From CAUZIR01 sp034421295 (lineage in GTDB: Bacteria > Chloroflexota > Dehalococcoidia > Lucifugimonadales > UBA2962), in assembly GCA_034421295.1 (NCBI GenBank), contig DAOUKM010000020.1, positions 1 through 64,000 on the forward strand: a stretch of 64,000 nt of DNA, in the 5' to 3' direction. Below the pieces are notes generated by a model. The model was not told where the DNA came from, did no database searches, and saw nothing but the letters and a program-made list of their open reading frames with translations. Positions 44,580-53,670 of this stretch are shown here, in pieces (positions within the stretch are counted from its first letter, which is position 1; every line of letters starts with the position of its first letter). Made by a program: the position numbers and the translations under genes.

Positions 44580-45423
44580 CGATTCCCAGGCGCCGGGTCA
44601 GGGTCGCATAGAAGTCGTGCGGCGGCCTGAGCCTTACGAAACGCGCACGGTACGGGCTGCGGCGGATGCTCACGACATCGCCGGGGCCGAGCCTGGACAC
44701 TGGGAAGCCATCCACGCTGAGGAGCGTATCGGCCTCGTTGACGACCTTGAGGTCCACGACCGTGTCGCCGGGCAGGACCAGTCCCCTGTTCAGGCACATG
44801 TGGGGAGCGACGGGCAGCAGCAGAATGTCCTCCAGCCGGGGGCTTACGAGGGGCCCCCCGGCCGCCATCGCGTATCCGGTGCTGCCGCTCGCGGTCGATA
44901 CCATGACGCCGTCGGCCCTGTAGACCGTCAATTCCGCCCGGTCAACGCTGGCCTCGACGTTGAGAAGTCTCGCGCTCTGCCCGCGGCTGAGCACGACCTC
45001 GTTCAGGGCATCGGCATCGGGGACCGGGTCGCCGGAGGTCAGCGTCACCCGGACCCTGACCATCATCCGTTCGTCGATCCAGGCGCCCCGTGCCTCGCCA
45101 CTCACGTACCGCGCTATCCCGGCCTCCGCATCATCTACATCCAGCTCGGACATGAAGCCGACCTTGCCCAGGTTGATCGCAAGGATCGGCACCTCGCAGG
45201 GGGCGGTGACCCGTATGGTCCGCAGGATAGTGCCATCGCCGCCCGAGATCACCAGAACGGAGGTCCGCGAGAGTTCTTCCCGCCGCTCGGTCACGCTGTC
45301 GGCGGGAGAGGTCCAGGCGATGTCGGCGACGTCCAGCGACGAGATCAGGGACTCGACCAGGTCACGTGCCCTGGGCATCTGTCCGTTGTAGACGAACCCG
45401 ATGCTGGCCTTGCGGTCGTTCAT
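44566..45423 (-). CDS. nadK: NAD kinase
   Basis: A 285-residue ATP-dependent NAD kinase. The GGDGTILR motif at 61-68 carries the general base Asp63, and the GSTGYAMAAGGPLVSP block near 175-190 is the second diagnostic motif. It makes NADP+. It stands between nuoN (29 bases upstream on the same strand) and the Nudix gene, so it may be the tail of the complex I transcript. Confidence 0.94.
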   Translation of the reverse strand: MNDRKASIGFVYNGQMPRARDLVESLISSLDVADIAWTSPADSVTERREELSRTSVLVISGGDGTILRTIRVTAPCEVPILAINLGKVGFMSELDVDDAEAGIARYVSGEARGAWIDERMMVRVRVTLTSGDPVPDADALNEVVLSRGQSARLLNVEASVDRAELTVYRADGVMVSTASGSTGYAMAAGGPLVSPRLEDILLLPVAPHMCLNRGLVLPGDTVVDLKVVNEADTLLSVDGFPVSRLGPGDVVSIRRSPYRARFVRLRPPHDFYATLTRRLGIVDRS

Positions 45424-45451
45424 AAGAGAGGACTGGGCTTCCGCCCCCAGA

Positions 45452-46954
45452 TTACATCACGGGCCCGATGCTCAGCACCTCGGCCGCCGTCTGGGCCATT
45501 CGGATGAGCGGGGTCGGATAAACTCCGAAGAACAGGAGCGCGGCTACGCTCACCCCGAGCGCCACATGAAGCGGCCTTTCGCCCTTGACAGGGCGAATCT
45601 CGGCCGGTTCGGACAGGTACATCACCTTTATCACTTTCACGTAATAGTAGGCGGAGACGACGCTGTTGAGCGCTCCGGCCAGAACCAGCCACGAGAGGCC
45701 ACTGCTGGCCGCGGCGCTGAATATGTTGAGCTTGATCATGAACCCCACCGTCGGCGGCACCCCCGTCAGGGAGACCAGGGCGAAGGCGAGCGCGGCGGCG
45801 AGCCAGGGCGCGCGCCTGCCCATCCCGGCCATGTCCTTGATGCGGTCGCTGCCGACCCGGTTGGAGATGGCTATCACCGCGGCAAACGCCGCCAGATTGG
45901 TGGCCGCGTAGCCGACCAGGTAGAACAGCACGCCGGCGGGGCCTTCGGGGGTGCCGCCGGAGGTGTCCCTCGCGGTGACCGCCGCAAGGCCGACCATGAT
46001 GTAGCCCGCGTGGGCAATGGTCGAGTATGCCAGCAGTCGCTTCATCCCCCGCTGGGCGATCGCCACGAAATTGCCCAGGGTCATCGACATGATCGCCAGC
46101 ACGGCGAAGATGGCGCTCCACTCGATGCTGACCAGAGAATCGGGAAATGCCACGTAGAAGACCCGCAGTATCACCGCAAATCCGGCCGCCTTGCTGGCCA
46201 CCGACAGGAACGCGGTTACCGGCGTCGGCGCGCCTTCGTACACATCCGGCACCCACATCTGGAACGGGACGGTGGAGATCTTGAATCCGAATCCGGCGAT
46301 GATGAACACGACCCCGAGCAGGAGGGCGTATCCGCCAAGCGGCTCGGCGCCAGTGCTCACATTGAAGATGCCACGCGCTATCTCGCCAAGGTCCGTGCTG
46401 CCGGCAAAGCCGTACACCCACACCATGCCGTAGAGCAGCAGGGCCGAGCTCAGGGCGCTCAGGATCAGGAACTTCATGCCCGCCTCGGTGGACCGGCTGC
46501 TGCCGGCAAGTGCCACCAGGGCCGCCAGCGGCAGCGCCGTCAGCTCAAGGGCGATGTAGATGGTGATCAGCTCGAGTGTCGAGCCAAGCAGCATCATGCC
46601 CGCCACCGACAGCAGTATGAGGGAGAAGTACTCGGCCCGGAGGTTGTCGAAGCGTCGGACGTACTCGGTGGACATCAGTACGACGACCGTCATTGAGCCG
46701 GCGAGAAGGAACTTGATGAACAGGCTGAACTTGTCCACCGAGAGCGTCCCGAATACCCCCGTCACCGCCGGGTCGCCATGGTCCAGGTCGATCCACAGCG
46801 TGGTCGTCAGAGCCAGCGCCCCGACCAGGCCCGACACCACCAGGACCGGCAGGAATCTCCGGTCCTTTACGAGAAAGTCGATGAGCAGGATCAGGAGGGC
46901 CACGCCGACAAGGCACAGCTCGGGAGAGAGCAGATAGAGGTCGTAGACCGTCAC
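45452..46954 (-). CDS. nuoN: Complex I subunit N (antiporter-like)
   Basis: A 500-residue membrane protein with about 14 hydrophobic helices, of the Mrp antiporter-like family. The helix 7 and 8 region has the conserved Lys and the AYSTIAHAGYIMVG segment, and the GVPPTVGF turn is present. It is the last subunit of the nuo operon, 90 bases downstream of nuoM. It forms one of the proton channels of the membrane arm. Confidence 0.95.
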   Translation of the reverse strand: MTVYDLYLLSPELCLVGVALLILLIDFLVKDRRFLPVLVVSGLVGALALTTTLWIDLDHGDPAVTGVFGTLSVDKFSLFIKFLLAGSMTVVVLMSTEYVRRFDNLRAEYFSLILLSVAGMMLLGSTLELITIYIALELTALPLAALVALAGSSRSTEAGMKFLILSALSSALLLYGMVWVYGFAGSTDLGEIARGIFNVSTGAEPLGGYALLLGVVFIIAGFGFKISTVPFQMWVPDVYEGAPTPVTAFLSVASKAAGFAVILRVFYVAFPDSLVSIEWSAIFAVLAIMSMTLGNFVAIAQRGMKRLLAYSTIAHAGYIMVGLAAVTARDTSGGTPEGPAGVLFYLVGYAATNLAAFAAVIAISNRVGSDRIKDMAGMGRRAPWLAAALAFALVSLTGVPPTVGFMIKLNIFSAAASSGLSWLVLAGALNSVVSAYYYVKVIKVMYLSEPAEIRPVKGERPLHVALGVSVAALLFFGVYPTPLIRMAQTAAEVLSIGPVM

Positions 46955-47044
46955 GCCCGACTCCTCACCGAATGCAGGTCCGCGCGCTTAAGATGGCTCG
47001 CGGCGATGGCATCATGAAAAAAAGCAACCACTGGAACCTCGCCC

Positions 47045-48565
47045 CTAGCGCAGCCCGACCTGCGCGCCCGCAACGTCCCTCACGATCGGCTCGATGCCGA
47101 CTGCGAACACGTCGGAAATGAACGCGGGGTATACGCCGAACAGGATGATCGGGACGATCAGCAAGACCATGGGTATCAGGTCTGTTCGCGTGGCGTCGGG
47201 AAGCGTCGACCACCGCTCCATGCGAGGTCCGAACATCGCCCGCTGGATCATCCAGAGGATGTATCCCGCCGTGATGACCACCCCGAAAACCGCGAGCACC
47301 GTGGGCCAGCTCCAGACCGGGAAGGTGCCGAGGAAGACCAGGATCTCGGCCGCGAATCCGCTCGTCCCCGGCAGGCCGAGAGATGCGAATCCGGCGACCA
47401 GAAAGCCCACCGCTATGAGCGGCATGCTGCCGGCCAGGCCGCCCAGGTCCGGTATGTACCGGGTGTGTGCGCGGTCGTAGACCAGCCCCACCATCAGGAA
47501 CATCAGGCCCGTGATAGTGCCGTGGGTGAACATCTGCATTGCCGCACCGGTAAGCCCGATTGCACCCGTCTCCGCCGAGGCAGCCGCGATCGCAGACAGT
47601 CCGATCAGCACGTATCCCATGTGGCTGATGCTGCTGAACGCCACGAGCCTCTTCATGTCCGTCTGACGCAGCGTGACCACCGCTCCGTACAGGACGTTTA
47701 TGACGCCCGCGGTCGCCAGCAGCCAGGAAAGGTCGGCCATGGTATCGGGCATCATCGCAGCGGTGACCCGGATCATCCCGTAGCCGCCCATCTTGAGCAG
47801 AACTCCGGCGAGCATGACGCTGACCGCCGTGGGTGCGTCGGTGTGGGCATCCGGCAACCATGTGTGGACCGGCCAGACCGGGAGCTTCACGGCGAATCCG
47901 ACGAAGAGCAACCCGAAGATCGCGCCGACGGGGAGCGCGAGCTTTGCGCCACCCTGGATCAGGCCCGGCATAGCGGTCATGTCGAACGTGCCGAACGAGA
48001 CGAACAGGGCAAGTATGCCCACCAGCATGAAGGCGCTGGCGATGAAGGTGAACAGCAGGAACTTCATCGCCGAGTACTCTTTTCGGCCGCTGCCCCAGGT
48101 GGAGATCAGGAAGAACATCGGCACGAGCTCGAGTTCCCAGAACAGGAAGAACATCAGGAAATCGAGCGCCGTGAACACCCCGAGAACGGCGGTCTGCAGG
48201 ACCAGCAGCCAGACGAAGTACTCCTTCACCCGGTGCTTGATTCCCCACGAGGCGTATACGGCGGCCATCCCGAGAAGACCGGTCAGCAGCACCATGGGGG
48301 CACTCAGCCCGTCCACTGCCAGGAAGTACTCGACGTTGAACGAGGCGATCGGCACCCAGTCGGTGACCCGGTCAACCATCTGCAGGCCGCCCGCGTCCCT
48401 GTCATAGCTGGCGAACACGACGACGCTGAGCACCAGCTGCGCGAGCGCCACTGCCCCCGCGGCCCATCTCACCTGGCGGTCGCTGCGGGCGAGCAGAGCT
48501 ATCCCGGCCGCTGCGACCAGCGGAAGGAAGACCAGGCTCGTCAGTAGTCCGTTCACTCCGTCCAT
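47045..48565 (-). CDS. nuoM: Complex I subunit M (antiporter-like)
   Basis: A 506-residue membrane protein. LPDAHTDAPTAVSVMLAGVLLKMGGYGMIR is the diagnostic NuoM segment, followed by AFSSISHMGYVLIG with the channel His/Lys surroundings. About 14 hydrophobic segments. Four bases separate it from the end of nuoL. It forms the second proton channel in the membrane arm. Confidence 0.96.
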   Translation of the reverse strand: MDGVNGLLTSLVFLPLVAAAGIALLARSDRQVRWAAGAVALAQLVLSVVVFASYDRDAGGLQMVDRVTDWVPIASFNVEYFLAVDGLSAPMVLLTGLLGMAAVYASWGIKHRVKEYFVWLLVLQTAVLGVFTALDFLMFFLFWELELVPMFFLISTWGSGRKEYSAMKFLLFTFIASAFMLVGILALFVSFGTFDMTAMPGLIQGGAKLALPVGAIFGLLFVGFAVKLPVWPVHTWLPDAHTDAPTAVSVMLAGVLLKMGGYGMIRVTAAMMPDTMADLSWLLATAGVINVLYGAVVTLRQTDMKRLVAFSSISHMGYVLIGLSAIAAASAETGAIGLTGAAMQMFTHGTITGLMFLMVGLVYDRAHTRYIPDLGGLAGSMPLIAVGFLVAGFASLGLPGTSGFAAEILVFLGTFPVWSWPTVLAVFGVVITAGYILWMIQRAMFGPRMERWSTLPDATRTDLIPMVLLIVPIILFGVYPAFISDVFAVGIEPIVRDVAGAQVGLR

Positions 48566-48569
48566 ACCC

Positions 48570-50561
48570 CTAGCGGAACAGCAGGTAGATTCCGAATATC
48601 ACAAGCACCCCGACGGAAATCACCGTTCCGTAGCCCTGGAGCTGTCCCGTCTGGACCTGTGCTATTGCCCGGCCGACGTTGCGCCCAAGCCGGTCAAGCG
48701 TCCTGACCACCCCGTCGACCAGGTTCTTGTCCAGCCAGTCCAGTGACAGGGCGAGGCGGCCGTAAAAGAGCCTGCGCGTGACCAGGCCCTCGTACAGTTC
48801 GTCCACGTAGTACTTTTTGACCAGCACTCGATGCAGCGGCTCAGCCGGCCCGAAGCCGCCCATGCGCCCCCTGGACCTGAGCACATGCATCAGGTACGCC
48901 AGAGCGATGCCGCCGACCGCAAGCAAACTGGTGACCAGGGCCAGCCCGCGGCTGAAGTCTTTGACCGCCACGTGACCGTCGGCCAGGGACCCGAGCGGCG
49001 GGCCGATATTTACGAATTCGGCGAACCAGTGCAGGGGAACCACGCGCAGGTCGGTCAGCGGATTGACCAGCCAGCCGACCGCGAGAGTGGCGAGGCCCAG
49101 CAGCACCAGCGGCAAAACCATGCTGGGCGGCGACTCGTGCGGCTCGGCGTCCCCATGAGCATCGGCCTCGGGGTCTGCCTCGGCGCCGCCCCGGTACTCC
49201 CCCTCGAAAGTCATAAACAGCGCGCGGAATATGTAAAAGGCGGTCATGAACGCAGCGACGAGACCCAGCCAGAAGACCAGTTCCGCGTCCCAGGTCGCGC
49301 CCGCCCGGGCGTAGGTCAGGATCTCATCCTTGCTCCAGAAACCCGCGGTTGGGGCTATGCCGGCGAGGCTGAGTGCCCCGATGAGGAACGCCACCCAGGT
49401 CCACGGCATCTTCCTGCGCAGACCGCCCATGTAGCGCATGTCGAAGGTTCCCCCGGCGGCGTGGCTGACGCTGCCGGCCCCAAGGAAGAGCAGGGCCTTG
49501 AAGAAGGCGTGTGTAAACAGGTGGAAGATCGCCGGGCCGTAGGCTCCCACTCCAAGGGCCAGCATCATGTAGCCGAGCTGGCTGATCGTCGAGTAGGCCA
49601 GAACCCGCTTGATGTCGTTTTGCACGAGCCCGATGCTGGCAGCGAAAATAGCGGTCACCCCGCCGACGATCGCGACGGTCCGCATCGCCTCTTCCGAGGC
49701 CTCGAACACCGGGAAGAACCGAGCGACCAGGAACACCCCGGCCGCGACCATGGTGGCGGCGTGGATGAGCGCGCTTACCGGAGTCGGGCCCTCCATTGCG
49801 TCCGGCAGCCAGGTATGGAGCGGTACCTGCCCCGACTTGCCCACGGCCCCGGCGAATATCCCGCCGGCCACCCATCCCGCCACCGCGCTGGTCATCACGC
49901 CGCCCACCGCGATCGCCGCGTGAAGGTCGGTCACGTCCAGCGGGTTCAGCCCCTGGGCGGTGAAGGAGTCTGCGTTAAAGAAAAGGTAGAGGATGGCGAG
50001 CAGGAAGCCGAAATCGCCGACGCGGGTGACCACGAAGGCCTTCTTGGCCGCAGCCGCCGCTGAGGGTTTGTGGAACCAGAATCCTATGAGCAGGTATGAG
50101 CACGCCCCGACGAGCTCCCAGAACACGAACATCTGGACCAGGTTCGACGACATGACGAGCCCGGCCATCGATGCGGTGAAAAGGGACATGTAGGCGAAGT
50201 AGCGCGCGTAGCCGCCGTCCCCCTTCATGTATGCCGTCGAGTAGATCTGGATGAGCAGGCTTACGCTCGTTACCACGAGCAACATGACCGCGGTAAGGCC
50301 GTCGAGCACTATGCCCACGCTTATGTCCAGGCCCCCCACCGTCAGCCACGTATGCGGCTCGAACTCCACCGCACCGTGATTGCTCGCCACGCTCGCCAGC
50401 GCCCAGATCGCCATGGCAAGTGAGCCTGCGATGGCCGAGATCGTCACCCACCCGGCCGCCCGCGCCCCGCTGCCGAGCAACGGACGCACGAACAGGCCGA
50501 TGACCAGGAAGGAGGCCAGCGGCAGCAGGAAGATCAGCCAGACGGCAATCTCGCCGATCAT
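48570..50561 (-). CDS. nuoL: Complex I subunit L (antiporter-like)
   Basis: A 663-residue protein with about 16 hydrophobic segments and the HTWLPDAMEGPTPVSALIHAATMVAAGVFL block diagnostic of NuoL. The AYSTISQLGYMMLALGVG and FTHAFFKALLFLGAGSV segments follow. A His/Glu-rich loop after residue about 460 and a C-terminal lateral helix region complete it. The distal pump of the membrane arm. Its ATG directly follows the stop of the small DUF2007-like gene. Confidence 0.96.
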   Translation of the reverse strand: MIGEIAVWLIFLLPLASFLVIGLFVRPLLGSGARAAGWVTISAIAGSLAMAIWALASVASNHGAVEFEPHTWLTVGGLDISVGIVLDGLTAVMLLVVTSVSLLIQIYSTAYMKGDGGYARYFAYMSLFTASMAGLVMSSNLVQMFVFWELVGACSYLLIGFWFHKPSAAAAAKKAFVVTRVGDFGFLLAILYLFFNADSFTAQGLNPLDVTDLHAAIAVGGVMTSAVAGWVAGGIFAGAVGKSGQVPLHTWLPDAMEGPTPVSALIHAATMVAAGVFLVARFFPVFEASEEAMRTVAIVGGVTAIFAASIGLVQNDIKRVLAYSTISQLGYMMLALGVGAYGPAIFHLFTHAFFKALLFLGAGSVSHAAGGTFDMRYMGGLRRKMPWTWVAFLIGALSLAGIAPTAGFWSKDEILTYARAGATWDAELVFWLGLVAAFMTAFYIFRALFMTFEGEYRGGAEADPEADAHGDAEPHESPPSMVLPLVLLGLATLAVGWLVNPLTDLRVVPLHWFAEFVNIGPPLGSLADGHVAVKDFSRGLALVTSLLAVGGIALAYLMHVLRSRGRMGGFGPAEPLHRVLVKKYYVDELYEGLVTRRLFYGRLALSLDWLDKNLVDGVVRTLDRLGRNVGRAIAQVQTGQLQGYGTVISVGVLVIFGIYLLFR

Positions 50562-50756
50562 CTAGAGCTTCCTGAGGATCTCGTCGGCCACGTGCTCGCG
50601 GCCCTTGGGAACCATCACTCTGTACGTCACCCTCTCGCCCCAGGTGAGGATGTCGCCTTCCGGCAGGATCTTGGTGGGCAACCCCTCCGCCTCCAGCGCA
50701 GCCTTCCACATCTCGGCCGCCATCAGGTTGGGAGCCTTTCGGTAGTCGGTGAACAC
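50562..50756 (-). CDS. DUF2007-like small protein inside the nuo operon
   Basis: A 64-residue protein with YRKAPNLMAAEMWKAALEAEGLPTKIL, a WGERVTYRVMVPKG strand and an ADEILRKL end. It resembles the DUF2007 (putative signal-transducing) fold, a small alpha-beta domain. It occupies the slot between nuoK and nuoL, starting two bases after nuoK stops and ending one base before nuoL starts, so it is fully embedded in the operon and probably made in step with complex I. Its function is unknown. Confidence 0.8.
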   Translation of the reverse strand: MFTDYRKAPNLMAAEMWKAALEAEGLPTKILPEGDILTWGERVTYRVMVPKGREHVADEILRKL

Positions 50757-50758
50757 GC

Positions 50759-51112
50759 CTAGTGCTTCAACTCGCTTGCGTCAGATACAAAGACCGTCTC
50801 GCGGTTGCGGAACAGCGCTATGACTATGGCCAGACCAAGCGCCACCTCGGCGGCGGCCACGGTGATGATGAAGACCGAGAAGACCTGGCCGGTCAGGACC
50901 AGCCTTGCCGCCTCCTCGATCGCCCCGACCGACTCGCCCGTCAACGCCCTGGGCAGGACGTAACGGGACAGTGCCACCGCCGTGATGTTGACCGCGTTGA
51001 ACATCAACTCAAGGCACATCAGGACCACGATCGCGTTCCGCTTTGTAAGCGCACCGAACAGGCCTATGAAGAAGATGATCGCCCCGACAAGGAGCATGCT
51101 CTCAAGGCCCAT
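50759..51112 (-). CDS. nuoK: Complex I subunit K
   Basis: A 117-residue protein with three hydrophobic helices. The LMCLELMFNAVNI segment with the conserved Glu of helix 2 and the EVALGLAIVIALFRNRET end are the NuoK signature. The start codon directly follows the stop of nuoJ. It connects the antiporter-like subunits to the peripheral arm. Confidence 0.96.
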   Translation of the reverse strand: MGLESMLLVGAIIFFIGLFGALTKRNAIVVLMCLELMFNAVNITAVALSRYVLPRALTGESVGAIEEAARLVLTGQVFSVFIITVAAAEVALGLAIVIALFRNRETVFVSDASELKH

Positions 51113-51709
51113 CTATCGCCGCCTCAACAGGGCCAGGGCGCCCACCACGGCCGCCAGCAGAACGACCGAGGCCACCTCGAAAGCAAGGACGTAGTCGGTT
51201 ATCAGCAGGCCGGCTATGCCCGGAATCGTGTTGTCGTATACACGGCCGATCTCATCAGCCGTGGCACCGGAAATCTCGCCGCTGGATACCGCCGCCTCGA
51301 TCAAGACCCAGTCGGTGCTGTAAATGACAAAGGCCACGCAGGCCATCAGGAGACCCGCGATGACGAGCATCGGAAGCCGCAGCGCGTTGAACGGGCTCCC
51401 CTGCTCTACGTCCCTGGTGGTGACGACGGCGAAGATGATCAGAACGGATATTGCCCCGACGTAGATCAGCACCTGCACGACGGCAAGGAACTCGGCCCTC
51501 ATCAGCACGAACAGACCCGCCACGCCCAGGAGCGCCACGACAAGGAACAGCGCGGCCCTGAACACGTCCCTGAGGAGCACTACGGCCAGAGCCGCCACGA
51601 CGGTCGAAGCCGCTATCGCCCAGAAGACGATGTCAATTAAGAGGGATGCCTCGGTCCCCGTCCCCAGCTGCACTACTGCGCTCCGCCCGCCGTAAGGGCG
51701 CGGCCACAT
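51113..51709 (-). CDS. nuoJ: Complex I subunit J
   Basis: A membrane protein of up to 198 residues with five hydrophobic helices. LRDVFRAALFLVVALLGVAGLFVLMRAEFLAVVQVLIYVGAISVLIIFAVV is the NuoJ core with the pi-bulge helix 3. The codon ATG at 51709 has little ribosome-site support; a GTG about 12 codons later fits the family's start better. Immediately before nuoK. Confidence 0.93.
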   Translation of the reverse strand: MWPRPYGGRSAVVQLGTGTEASLLIDIVFWAIAASTVVAALAVVLLRDVFRAALFLVVALLGVAGLFVLMRAEFLAVVQVLIYVGAISVLIIFAVVTTRDVEQGSPFNALRLPMLVIAGLLMACVAFVIYSTDWVLIEAAVSSGEISGATADEIGRVYDNTIPGIAGLLITDYVLAFEVASVVLLAAVVGALALLRRR

Positions 51710-51755
51710 ACGGTCTCAACGGTCCGGCCCCGCGGGATCGACCTGGTTCCGGCGA

Positions 51756-52439
51756 TCACCGCTTGGCCCACCTGGTGCGCTGGTCATCGAGGGTGGGCCG
51801 CTCGTGCCGGCCCGCAGTGGACCACTCGACCTCACCGGACGCCTTGTGGGGGTCGTAGCGGGCCGCGGCATGCTGGGGACGGAACCACGTGCTTGGACGC
51901 TTCGGCTCCTGTACCAGCCTGTCCTTGCGAATGACCAGGTCGTTCCGCCTGTACTGGCCCTCCTCGAAGCCACTGCCCATGTGCAGGGCATCGTAGGGGC
52001 AGGCCTCGACACAGAGCCCGCAGAACATGCATCGCCCGATGTCAATATCGAACACGTCCAGGTGGTACTTCTGACCCTCCTGGACCTGCTCACCAGACTC
52101 GCTGGTCACGATCTCGATGATTCCCAGGGGGCAGTACTTGGCGCAGCTGGCGCAGCCGGTGCAGCGCTGTTCGTACCAGGTAAACTCCTCTCCTCTAAAG
52201 CGCGGATGCTGGGGCAGCCTGTCGGCGACGGTGGCGAGGCCGGCCATGGCCTTCAGCGCCTCGCCCGGGCGCCTGACCAGCAGCTGGAGCGGATTGACAC
52301 CGTCATGCTTGGCCAGGCCCAGAATGCCCACCCTCCGGTCCGGGTACTGGACCGAGGTAAGCCTGCTGGGCAGGATGAGGTTCTTGGCCGTTACGATCAG
52401 CCCCTTGGCCATTCCTAGTCCGTACATTTCAGTCGACAT
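51756..52439 (-). CDS. nuoI: Complex I subunit I (ferredoxin-type, two 4Fe-4S clusters)
   Basis: A 227-residue protein. Two cluster motifs of the C-x2-C-x2-C-x3-C form (Cys 93, 96, 99, 103 and Cys 137, 140, 143, 147) hold clusters N6a and N6b. The C-terminal region is longer than the E. coli subunit by about 40 residues. The start overlaps the end of nuoH by 11 bases. It passes electrons to NuoB. With nuoEFG absent, the electrons must come from another donor, for instance ferredoxin, but this is inference. Confidence 0.95.
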   Translation of the reverse strand: MSTEMYGLGMAKGLIVTAKNLILPSRLTSVQYPDRRVGILGLAKHDGVNPLQLLVRRPGEALKAMAGLATVADRLPQHPRFRGEEFTWYEQRCTGCASCAKYCPLGIIEIVTSESGEQVQEGQKYHLDVFDIDIGRCMFCGLCVEACPYDALHMGSGFEEGQYRRNDLVIRKDRLVQEPKRPSTWFRPQHAAARYDPHKASGEVEWSTAGRHERPTLDDQRTRWAKR

Positions 52440-53670
52440 CCCTTACGGGCGACTCAGCCGGTCGGCCGGCGCCGTACATGTTCGCCAGGGGCAGGGCCTG
52501 CGGGCGCGGCCTGCGCATCCTGTCCCTGTTCAGCACTTTGGAGAGCACGGCGATTATCGCGATCGTGCCGGCCCAGTTGATGGCTGCCATTATCCACAGA
52601 TCATTCCTGCTCAGGGCACCGGTGACCCCGTCACGAAGCACCTGCACCTCCACTGCGATGGCGAATATGTTGACTATTGCGAGCGGGAACAGTCCCTTCC
52701 AGGCCAGACCCATGATCTGGTCCACCCTGAGACGCGGCCAGGTCGCCCGGATCCACAGGAAGGCGCAGACCACGAGGAAGATCTTTATCACGAACCAGAC
52801 GGTGCCCGGAATGGGACCCCATCCGCGCCAGCCGCTCAGGAACAGGGTCGTAACTATGGCGGCGACTATTATCGGAGCCATGAACTCGTTGAGCTGCAGG
52901 AGGGCGAACTTGATGCCGCTATACTCGGTGTTGTACCCGGCCCCCAGTTCGGAGTCCGACTCGATCATGTCGAACGGCGTGCGGCTCATCTCGGCGGTTG
53001 CCGCCGCCAGGAACACGAAGAATCCCAGTGGCATCACCAGCAGGAACGGCACGTCCTGAGCCAACACCACCCCGGAAAGCGATAGTGTCCCCGCCCCTAT
53101 GGCGACCGCGACGATGGACAGCCCCATCGGCACCTCGTAGCTGACCAGCATGGCCACCCCGCGCATCGCGCCGAACATCGCGTACTTGTTGCGGGAGGCC
53201 CAGCCGGCCATGAAGACGCCGAGGGTATTGACCGAGGTGATCGCCACGATGAAGACCAGCCCGACGTTGAGCTTGCCCACGAAGCTGCCGCCGTGCAGGG
53301 GCAATACGGAAAAGACGATGAGGGCCGGTACCAGGAACACGATAGGGGCCAGGTTGAAGACCGGTCGGTCCGCCCCCTCCGGCACCGTGTCCTCCTTGGA
53401 GATCAGCTTGACGAGATCCGCGATCGGCTGGAGCATGCCGAACGGACCCCACCGATTGGGCCCCAACCTAGATTGGAACCGGCCCAGTACGCGGCGCTCG
53501 AACCACGTGTAGAGGGCGGTGGTGAGTATCAGGGCATTGAGCACCACGGCCCCGAGAATCAGCGCCGTGATGACGAATACCAGCCAATCCAGGTTCTCCG
53601 GCATCAGGTCGTCGAAGAACCCGTATATGCCCGTGAAGTCGAATCCCGCGCGCGCCACCGAGGTCTCCAC
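52429..53670 (-). CDS. nuoH: Complex I subunit H
   Basis: A 413-residue membrane protein with about eight helices. RVLGRFQSRLGPNRWGPFGMLQPIADLVKLISKED and the EMSRTPFDMIESDSELGAGYNTEYSG segment are the signature of NuoH, lining the quinone chamber. It overlaps nuoI by 11 bases and shares one base with the nuoD stop region. Confidence 0.97.
   Translation of the reverse strand: METSVARAGFDFTGIYGFFDDLMPENLDWLVFVITALILGAVVLNALILTTALYTWFERRVLGRFQSRLGPNRWGPFGMLQPIADLVKLISKEDTVPEGADRPVFNLAPIVFLVPALIVFSVLPLHGGSFVGKLNVGLVFIVAITSVNTLGVFMAGWASRNKYAMFGAMRGVAMLVSYEVPMGLSIVAVAIGAGTLSLSGVVLAQDVPFLLVMPLGFFVFLAAATAEMSRTPFDMIESDSELGAGYNTEYSGIKFALLQLNEFMAPIIVAAIVTTLFLSGWRGWGPIPGTVWFVIKIFLVVCAFLWIRATWPRLRVDQIMGLAWKGLFPLAIVNIFAIAVEVQVLRDGVTGALSRNDLWIMAAINWAGTIAIIAVLSKVLNRDRMRRPRPQALPLANMYGAGRPAESPVRDVD

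Noticed and set aside
45401..46696. A long plus-strand frame opposite nuoN, and similar ones at 47465-48547 and 48831-50063
   Set aside because: They are shadows of the high-GC nuo genes; their composition (His, Arg, Gln, Gly) is that of reverse-strand frames.
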